Under the pieces are notes generated by a model. That model had not been told where the DNA came from. It searched no databases and saw only the letters and a program-made list of their open reading frames with translations. Below, piece by piece: positions 58,207-64,000 of a DNA stretch of 64,000 nucleotides (its first letter is position 1; each line of letters begins with the position of its first letter). This DNA comes from Myxococcales bacterium. Lineage in GTDB: Bacteria > Myxococcota_A > Polyangia > Polyangiales > GCA-016699535. Position numbers and translations under genes: made by a program. The DNA lies in NCBI GenBank assembly GCA_020633325.1, contig JACKDX010000001.1, positions 1,364,001-1,428,000 of the forward strand, given 5' to 3'.

Positions 58207-58935
58207 CATGGCCTGAAGCTGTCCGATTTGGCAGAGACTAGTGCCGAGCACGAACGCTTGCTGTCCGGCCATTAGTATCCATGGCGAGCCGAGGTCAACA
58301 AGGCCGAGCGCGATGGCTACCGCCCACAAGCCCAACGCCGCCACGGACCATCCGAGGTAGCGATGGAGCGCGCGCCGCGATACGAGGGATGGCGCTTCAC
58401 GCAAACTGGGCAGGCATGTGTAGCGCTCTGCAATGACGAAGGCCCGGGCCGTCGCATGCCACAAACCGATGAACCACAGCGCAACCGAGGAAACTACGCC
58501 GAGCGCTACCAAGCTAAGGTCGTGCATCCGTGGGTCGGGTAGGGCGCGGGTGAGGTGATGGAGGCTCAGTCCGATGGCTGCGCCTACGATGATTACGAGG
58601 AGCTGGCAGACAAGCTTACATATAAGGAGGCGCGCCACGGACGCATAGCGCAAAATGGCTGTGTACATGCCTGCTTGAAAAGGGTTCTTGCGATAAAGTG
58701 CGTCGCCTAGACCAAAAGTACAAAATCCACCGATGAGGAATCCGAGAAAACCCAGGCTCCCTGCGAGTGTGCCTGTTCTCATGTTCATCAGTTCCGTTAT
58801 CGATTGCGTGACATCGAATTTTTGGCTGAGTGTGTGGGCGAGCGGCGCCACGATGCAAAGGGCGACTGACGAGCGCATGACATAGTGAATAAGGGCGAGG
58901 CGCAAGAAGGTTCCCCAGGCGCAACGACCACTCAT
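58180..58935 (-). CDS. Multi-pass membrane protein, unknown function
   Basis: 251 residues from the ATG at 58935, which overlaps the metallopeptidase stop by one base (TGATG). About six hydrophobic segments (for example VALCIVAPLAHTL, GSLGFLGFLIGGFCTFGLGD, LLVIIVGAAIGLSL, LSLVALGVVSSVALWFIGLW, GWSVAALGLWAVAIALGL). It carries the FGLGDALYRKNPFQAGMYTA loop. It resembles myxobacterial membrane proteins co-encoded with M1 peptidases but I cannot assign it. The coupling suggests the two act together at the inner membrane. Confidence 0.78.
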   Translation of the reverse strand: MSGRCAWGTFLRLALIHYVMRSSVALCIVAPLAHTLSQKFDVTQSITELMNMRTGTLAGSLGFLGFLIGGFCTFGLGDALYRKNPFQAGMYTAILRYASVARLLICKLVCQLLVIIVGAAIGLSLHHLTRALPDPRMHDLSLVALGVVSSVALWFIGLWHATARAFVIAERYTCLPSLREAPSLVSRRALHRYLGWSVAALGLWAVAIALGLVDLGSPWILMAGQQAFVLGTSLCQIGQLQAMLTNVDLYP

Positions 58936-60755
58936 CACAGACCCACCAGCCCGAGACAGAGCTGCGCCGCCAACATCAGCCAGGGCCACCAATATCGGTT
59001 TTGCGCGGATGACACCTTCGGCAGATCGTTGTTTGCCGGATTGCGATCGGCGACGATACGGCGGGAAGGATCTACATGCACTTGGGTGATTTTTGAAGGT
59101 CCAATATGGCTAATGCGGAAGTTCTTTGCATCGCCCCGCCAAATAAACCTGTAGCTGTCGCCCTCGTGGGTGCGCGCGTTTACCCAGACGGGCAGCGACG
59201 AAGGAACGCCGTCTCGCTCAAGACGAATCTCGCTCAGCCATTCATGGTGCTGAGGCCTGTGGGCGAGGCGAGTTACTTTGTAGTCGAGCGGGCTCGTGCT
59301 TGAAAGCATCGGCACGAGCACATCTTTGGAGAATCCAAACCAATACTCCGCATCGAATGCCGCATAAAGCGCCTCTGGTTCAGGATGCCGAAAGCGCTCA
59401 GTGCGTGCATAGCGTCCAAGGGCTCTCAGAAACGCCTCGTCGCCCCACACTCTGCGGACAGTTTCAAAGATGGCGGCGGGTTTGACGTAGGCGGCGGTGC
59501 TATATTCCTCTTCAGAGTATCGATACGCTGCAAGGTCCGATCGGGGCGTCAGATTCAGAAACGGATAGAGCACATGAAAGGCATCCGAAGGGACAAGCGG
59601 CCATCCCGTCCCCGATGCGTTGGAGCCATAGATGTGACGCAGCATGTCCAAAGCTGCCCACTCCGATATACCCTCATCTAGCACGGGCCAGCGCACCTCG
59701 TTGCTGCCAATCAGGCCGTAAAACCACTGATGCGCCAGCTCGTGCGCGACGACTCCAGGAGCGCCGAGTGCGCGCCAGCCCGGAAGCGCAACCCAAGGGC
59801 CTGAGCTCACGATCAACGTCGGGTACTCCATGGCCGCCACTCCTTCCGCTCCTCTGGGCGGTATGACGACAGTCAGGGTTGAATAGGGATACGTTCCATA
59901 CCGCGCGCCAAAGTACCTGAGCCCCTCTGTCACGAGCTTGGCCTGTTCGAATACGGCGCTCTCGTAGCCTAAAGGCGCAAAGAAGCGCACCGCGGGATGG
60001 GAGTCCTGCACCACCCATTCTTTGAAATGGGGGTAGGCCGCAAATGCAATGTCATGCACGGCGTTTGCACGAAAAAGCATTTTCTGCATAGATCCTTCGC
60101 GCCGTGTGCTGACGAGATCGCCCGACCCAGCAATCACATACTCGGAAGGCGCGCGCACCGTAACTTCATGATCGGCAAAGTCCGAAAAAAACTCACCCAG
60201 TCCATGATAAGGAAAGCTGGTCCAGTGGCCGTCGTCTTCCAACTTTGCGAGCTTGGGATACCACTGCGCCACCATGTGAAAGTCGTTGACGTAGCCGGCG
60301 CGCGCAAAGAGTTCGGGGAGGGTGGATACGAAGCGGATCTTCAGTCGGAGGGTCTTTGCGGGCAAGACGGGGCTGATCAGAGGCACGCGCATCTGTGTGA
60401 AGTCGCCTTCGATGAGTTCGTTTTGTGCGCCCGAGAGCAGATCCTGCCCGCCCGAGGTGCGCATGGATAATATGTCGATGCGGCCAGCGCCAATTGCGGA
60501 CTGCTCCCGCAGCTGGCCGCCGCTTTCCTTCATGAACACTGACCGATTGTCCCTAAACGCGTTGAGATACAGATGCAAGTAAAGCACCGTCACTGCGCGG
60601 CCGCTTCGGTTCGTCCACAGAATTTCTTCCTCGCCCTCGACGTAATGGTCGGCAGGGTTTAGCGTGGCGGATATCGTGTAACGTATGTGTGAAGGGGGAA
60701 GGTTGTTCGCATATACTTTCCCGGACGCGAGGAATCCAAGCGTGCAAGAAAGCAT
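58935..60755 (-). CDS. Membrane-anchored M1-family metallopeptidase
   Basis: 606 residues from the ATG at 60755; earlier GTG/ATG starts (60785, 60818, 60821) give a longer signal peptide but run into tsaE. Signal sequence ending KVYA. An M1 N-terminal domain starts with HIRYTISATLNPADHYVEGE, and the zinc site is HELAH (338-342) with the third ligand E361 after 18 residues (VLDEGISEW), a full HExxH-x18-E. The GAMEN exopeptidase motif appears as VAAMEYP near 295. The C-terminus is a hydrophobic anchor (WWPWLMLAAQLCLGLVGL). It should be an active zinc aminopeptidase-type enzyme of the periplasm or inner-membrane face; substrate unknown. Confidence 0.9.
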   Translation of the reverse strand: MLSCTLGFLASGKVYANNLPPSHIRYTISATLNPADHYVEGEEEILWTNRSGRAVTVLYLHLYLNAFRDNRSVFMKESGGQLREQSAIGAGRIDILSMRTSGGQDLLSGAQNELIEGDFTQMRVPLISPVLPAKTLRLKIRFVSTLPELFARAGYVNDFHMVAQWYPKLAKLEDDGHWTSFPYHGLGEFFSDFADHEVTVRAPSEYVIAGSGDLVSTRREGSMQKMLFRANAVHDIAFAAYPHFKEWVVQDSHPAVRFFAPLGYESAVFEQAKLVTEGLRYFGARYGTYPYSTLTVVIPPRGAEGVAAMEYPTLIVSSGPWVALPGWRALGAPGVVAHELAHQWFYGLIGSNEVRWPVLDEGISEWAALDMLRHIYGSNASGTGWPLVPSDAFHVLYPFLNLTPRSDLAAYRYSEEEYSTAAYVKPAAIFETVRRVWGDEAFLRALGRYARTERFRHPEPEALYAAFDAEYWFGFSKDVLVPMLSSTSPLDYKVTRLAHRPQHHEWLSEIRLERDGVPSSLPVWVNARTHEGDSYRFIWRGDAKNFRISHIGPSKITQVHVDPSRRIVADRNPANNDLPKVSSAQNRYWWPWLMLAAQLCLGLVGL

Positions 60756-60759
60756 CAGT

Positions 60760-61221
60760 ATGCTGCTAGAAACCCGAGAGGCCACACAAGCGATGGCACG
60801 TCGCTTGGCAACGCACATCATTGCAGGAGATGTGATCCTCCTGGATGGTGAACTTGGGGCGGGTAAAACATTTTTCGCGGGCGCGTTGATCCATGCACTC
60901 GGCGTTCCCGAGCAGATGTTTGTCACCAGTCCCACCTTCACATTGATACACCAATATCGCGGCAGGCTGCCGATTTACCATGCCGATTCCTTTCGGCTCG
61001 ATGATCCCAAAGAACTCCTCACCCTAGGATTGCGGGAGGCGCTCGAGGAGGAAGCGGTGGTGATTGTGGAGTGGGGGAAAAAGCTCGCGCCTTTTCTGCA
61101 CACCCCCTGGCTTGGGCTTGAGTTCGAATTGTTCGATGAAAACGCTCGCACTGTGCGGTGGTCAGGCACAGGCACAAGGCCGAAGACGCTCATCGACCTT
61201 GCAGCTCAACGACGGCTCTGA
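60760..61221 (+). CDS. tsaE: tRNA threonylcarbamoyladenosine biosynthesis ATPase TsaE
   Basis: 153 residues from the ATG at 60760; a GTG at 60742 is also possible. Walker A is GELGAGKTFFAGAL, followed by SPTFTLIHQYRGRLPIYHAD (the switch region and conserved H-x-D) and VVIVEWGKKLAPFL, as in TsaE. With TsaB, TsaC and TsaD it makes the t6A base at position 37 of ANN-decoding tRNAs. It faces the metallopeptidase gene head to head with only four bases between the chosen start codons, and is 12 bases before carB. Confidence 0.95.
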   Translation: MLLETREATQAMARRLATHIIAGDVILLDGELGAGKTFFAGALIHALGVPEQMFVTSPTFTLIHQYRGRLPIYHADSFRLDDPKELLTLGLREALEEEAVVIVEWGKKLAPFLHTPWLGLEFELFDENARTVRWSGTGTRPKTLIDLAAQRRL

Positions 61222-61233
61222 TAAGGCCGCCCC

Positions 61234-64000
61234 ATGCCCCGCCGCACTGATATCCGCCGCATCCTCTTGGTGGGCTCGGGCCCCATCGTGATCGGTCAGG
61301 GCTGCGAGTTCGACTATTCGGGGACGCAAGGGGCCAAGGCACTCAAACAAGAGGGATACGAGGTTATTCTCGTCAACTCCAACCCGGCCACGGTCATGAC
61401 CGACCCGGAGTTTGCCGACCGAACATATATCGAGCCCCTGGTTCCCGAGGTGCTAGAGGCCATCATCGCGCGCGAGCGGCCCGACGCCCTGTTGCCCACG
61501 CTGGGTGGCCAGACGGGGCTGAATTTAGCCATAAATCTTGCCAAAAGTGGCTATTTACAGCGTCATAACGTGACACTTCTGGGCGCCAATGTCGAGGCGA
61601 TTCTCAAGGCCGAGGACCGTGAGCAGTTCAAGCAGGCGATGGAGCGGATCGGACTGCGCTGCCCCAAGGCGCATATGGCCCGCACGGTGGCAGAAGCCAA
61701 TGACGCCGTCGTAGCGATTGGTTTCCCCGTCATCCTTAGGCCGTCGTTTACGTTGGGCGGGTCGGGGGGCGGCATCGCCTATAACCGCGAGGAGTTCGAC
61801 CGCGCCATCAGATGGGCCTTTCAGCAAAGCCCCACCCATGAGTGTTTGATCGAAGAAAGCGTGCTCGGATGGAAGGAGTTCGAGCTTGAGGTGATTCGCG
61901 ATTGCGCCAACAACTTCGCTGTGATCTGCACCATCGAGAACTTTGATCCCATGGGCGTCCACACTGGGGACTCCATCACGGTCGCTCCGGCGATGACCCT
62001 CACCGATCGGGAATATCAGCGGCTGCGGGATGCCGCGCGCGCAATCATTGCTGAGATTGGCGTCGATACCGGCGGCTCGAACATCCAGTTTGCCGTCAAT
62101 CCGAAAGACGGTGCGTTCGTGGTCATTGAAATGAACCCGAGGGTGTCCCGTTCGAGTGCATTAGCCTCCAAGGCCACCGGTTACCCCATCGCCAAGATCG
62201 CCGCAAAGCTGGCGGTCGGCTATCGCCTCGATGAACTGAAGAACGACATCACCCAGACCAGCGCCGCCTTTGAGCCCAGCATTGACTACGTCGTGTGTAA
62301 GGTCCCGCGTTTCGCGTTTGAGAAGTTTCCCGGCTCCGACATCCGCCTGACCACCCAAATGAAATCGGTGGGAGAGGCAATGGCCATCGGGCGCACCTTT
62401 AAAGAAGCGCTGCACAAGGCCACCCGCTCGCTTGAAATCGGCCGAGACGGCTTGGTTTCATTGATGGACAAGGTGGACTACCGCCTTTTGGCCCGGTCCC
62501 TTAGGAATCTGGCGCATTCCCACCAAGGTTCGCTGCCTGGGAATGACCCCACCTCATCTTCCACGATGCCAAGAGCCACGCCTGAGGAGCTGAAAGAGGC
62601 GATAAGCGAGGTGATCCGCATCCCCGTGCCCGATAGGCTCTGGCACATCGCCGATGCCTTTCGTGTTGGCTTGAGCCTGAACGACGTACACACGGCCACC
62701 GCGATCGATCCATGGTTCTTGCGCGAGGTGAAGGAGCTAATCGATGAGGAGGAAACCCTCCGCACGCATACGGGCGAGAGCCAGCTTGCACGCGCCAAGG
62801 CATTTGGTTTTTCGGACAGCCGGATCGCCACGTTAAAGGGCGTTCTGCCATCGGAGATTCGCGCCCAGCGTGAGCGAGCCGCTATCCGTCCGAGTTTTCT
62901 TCGGGTCGACAGTTGTGCGGCGGAGTTTCCGGCGCTGACGCCATACATGTACTCGAGCTACGGCGCTGTATCCGAGGAAGATGCGATCCAAACGCGCAAG
63001 ATCATGATCTTGGGTGGCGGGCCCAATCGCATCGGACAAGGCATTGAGTTTGACTACTGTTGCGTCCATGCCGCCTTCGCGCTCGCAGAGCTTGGCTACG
63101 AGACCATCATGGTCAACTGCAATCCCGAGACGGTGTCGACCGATTACGACACCTCCGATCGGTTGTATTTCGAGCCGCTGACCTTTGAAGATGTGATGGC
63201 CATCGTGGAGGCTGAGAAGCCCGAGGGCGTGATCGTGCAGTTTGGCGGGCAGACACCGCTCAAGTTGTCGGTGCCGCTTGAGAAAGCCGGTGTGCGGATA
63301 TTGGGCACCAGCGCTAGCGCAATCGATCGGGCCGAGGACCGGGAAAAATTCGAGGCGCTGCTTCAAAAGCTAGATTTGCGGCGGCCTCCCGGTGGCATCG
63401 CCAGGAGCGTGTCACAAGCGTTTGAGGTCGCAGGCCGGATTGGCTACCCGCTGCTGGTGCGCCCGAGTTATGTGCTCGGGGGCCGGGCGATGCAAATCGT
63501 GCATTCTCACGACGAGTTAGCCCATTACATCACGGTGGCTGTGGAAACCCTGGAGGCAGAATCTGCTGGCACCATCTTGCTCGATCAGTTTCTGAAAGAC
63601 GCCATCGAGGTCGATGTCGATTGCCTCTCTGATGGGACCCAGGTGGTGATCGGCGGGATCATGCAACACATCGAGGAAGCAGGTGTGCATTCCGGGGACT
63701 CGACCAGTGTTTTACCCGCTCATAGTCTGAGTAGTCACATCCTTCACCACATCCGCGAGGCCACGCGTGCTCTGGCGCTTGAGCTTGGTGTGGTGGGTCT
63801 TATGAATGTGCAATTCGCCGTGTATCAAAACCAAGTTTACGTGCTCGAGGTCAATCCCCGCGCCTCGCGGACCGTGCCATTTGTCAGCAAGGTCATCGGC
63901 GTGCCCCTCGCAAAAATCGCCGCGCAAGTCATGGCGGGAAAGACGCTGGCCGCCATAGGGTTTACGGAGGAGATTGTTCCCACGCATGTGGGCGTCAAAG
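61234..64000 (+). CDS. carB: Carbamoyl-phosphate synthase large subunit (partial, right edge)
   Basis: 922 complete codons are seen and the frame stays open to the last base, against about 1080 for the full protein. First half: IRRILLVGSGPIVIGQGCEF, FDYSGTQGAKALKQEGYEV, NSNPATVMTDPEFADRTYIE, GGQTGLNLA, then the ATP-grasp with FTLGGSGGGIAYN and EMNPRVSRSSALASKATGYP. Second half repeats this: MILGGGPNRIGQGIEFDYCC, NCNPETVSTDYDTSDRLYFE, RPSYVLGGRAMQIV and EVNPRASRTVPFVSKVIG. A central helical domain lies between. It makes carbamoyl phosphate for pyrimidine and arginine synthesis. The C-terminal allosteric domain is outside the window. The ATG at 61234 is 12 bases past tsaE. Confidence 0.98.
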   Translation, partial: MPRRTDIRRILLVGSGPIVIGQGCEFDYSGTQGAKALKQEGYEVILVNSNPATVMTDPEFADRTYIEPLVPEVLEAIIARERPDALLPTLGGQTGLNLAINLAKSGYLQRHNVTLLGANVEAILKAEDREQFKQAMERIGLRCPKAHMARTVAEANDAVVAIGFPVILRPSFTLGGSGGGIAYNREEFDRAIRWAFQQSPTHECLIEESVLGWKEFELEVIRDCANNFAVICTIENFDPMGVHTGDSITVAPAMTLTDREYQRLRDAARAIIAEIGVDTGGSNIQFAVNPKDGAFVVIEMNPRVSRSSALASKATGYPIAKIAAKLAVGYRLDELKNDITQTSAAFEPSIDYVVCKVPRFAFEKFPGSDIRLTTQMKSVGEAMAIGRTFKEALHKATRSLEIGRDGLVSLMDKVDYRLLARSLRNLAHSHQGSLPGNDPTSSSTMPRATPEELKEAISEVIRIPVPDRLWHIADAFRVGLSLNDVHTATAIDPWFLREVKELIDEEETLRTHTGESQLARAKAFGFSDSRIATLKGVLPSEIRAQRERAAIRPSFLRVDSCAAEFPALTPYMYSSYGAVSEEDAIQTRKIMILGGGPNRIGQGIEFDYCCVHAAFALAELGYETIMVNCNPETVSTDYDTSDRLYFEPLTFEDVMAIVEAEKPEGVIVQFGGQTPLKLSVPLEKAGVRILGTSASAIDRAEDREKFEALLQKLDLRRPPGGIARSVSQAFEVAGRIGYPLLVRPSYVLGGRAMQIVHSHDELAHYITVAVETLEAESAGTILLDQFLKDAIEVDVDCLSDGTQVVIGGIMQHIEEAGVHSGDSTSVLPAHSLSSHILHHIREATRALALELGVVGLMNVQFAVYQNQVYVLEVNPRASRTVPFVSKVIGVPLAKIAAQVMAGKTLAAIGFTEEIVPTHVGVK

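Noticed and set aside
62478..62948. Minus-strand frames over carB
   Set aside because: carB reads through without a stop from 61234 to the window end with all conserved motifs.

Overview
The window looks like a chromosomal segment from a member of the Myxococcota (former Deltaproteobacteria), of lower GC than Myxococcus itself by eye. The evidence is a run of families typical of that phylum: an FHA/AgmX-PglI-tail protein, Glt/Nfs-type TPR proteins, a sensor like M. xanthus MXAN_5187, tandem myxobacterial outer-membrane beta-barrels, HEAT-repeat proteins, a stand-alone sigma region 4 protein and multiheme cytochromes. I saw no tRNA, 5S/16S/23S rRNA, insertion sequence, prophage or CRISPR array. 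Coding density is high, many starts overlap the preceding stop (ATGA), and no gene-free stretch exceeds 300 bases except the one that holds the RNase P RNA.

Layout. 1-5.1 kb: a caa3-type (A2, YSHP) cytochrome c oxidase operon with its SCO copper chaperone. 5.2-9.2 kb: a small unknown protein, a TPR-AIM24 protein, pgsA, a PPC-domain protein and a universal stress protein. 9.3-12.7 kb: an oligopeptide ABC importer (two permeases and a lipoprotein binding protein, no ATPase). 13.0-15.0 kb: a MerR-type regulator, a sigma-region-4 protein, the RNase P RNA (rnpB, not in any ORF list) and a second universal stress protein. 15.1-19.9 kb: an outer-membrane barrel translationally coupled to a 13-heme cytochrome c, a small unknown protein, a lipoprotein with a CX4CH motif and a DsbA-like lipoprotein; this resembles a porin-cytochrome conduit. 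19.9-28.3 kb: a GAF protein, pyruvate phosphate dikinase, and an ATGA-coupled trio of an atypical response regulator, pdxA and a UvrA paralogue. 28.4-30.0 kb: a 52-residue membrane protein with its own promoter and terminator, and a degenerate ATP-grasp protein. 30.2-37.7 kb: two HAMP-sensor/HEAT pairs around two tandem outer-membrane barrels and ftsY, then a YraN-family gene.

38.2-58.2 kb is the centrepiece: a co-directional set of TPR proteins and lipoproteins, an FHA/TM/AgmX-tail inner-membrane protein and a 3337-residue TPR protein. In order and architecture it matches the C-D-E-F-G core of the Myxococcus Glt (gliding) and Nfs (spore coat) machines, plus a GltI/AgmK-like giant. No AglRQS motor genes are in the window. 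58.2-64 kb: a membrane protein coupled to an M1-family metallopeptidase, tsaE facing it head to head, and carB running off the right edge.

Functional calls are from reading motifs and from memory of the families; no database search was run. Starts were chosen by ribosome-binding sites, signal peptides and overlaps and are stated where uncertain.
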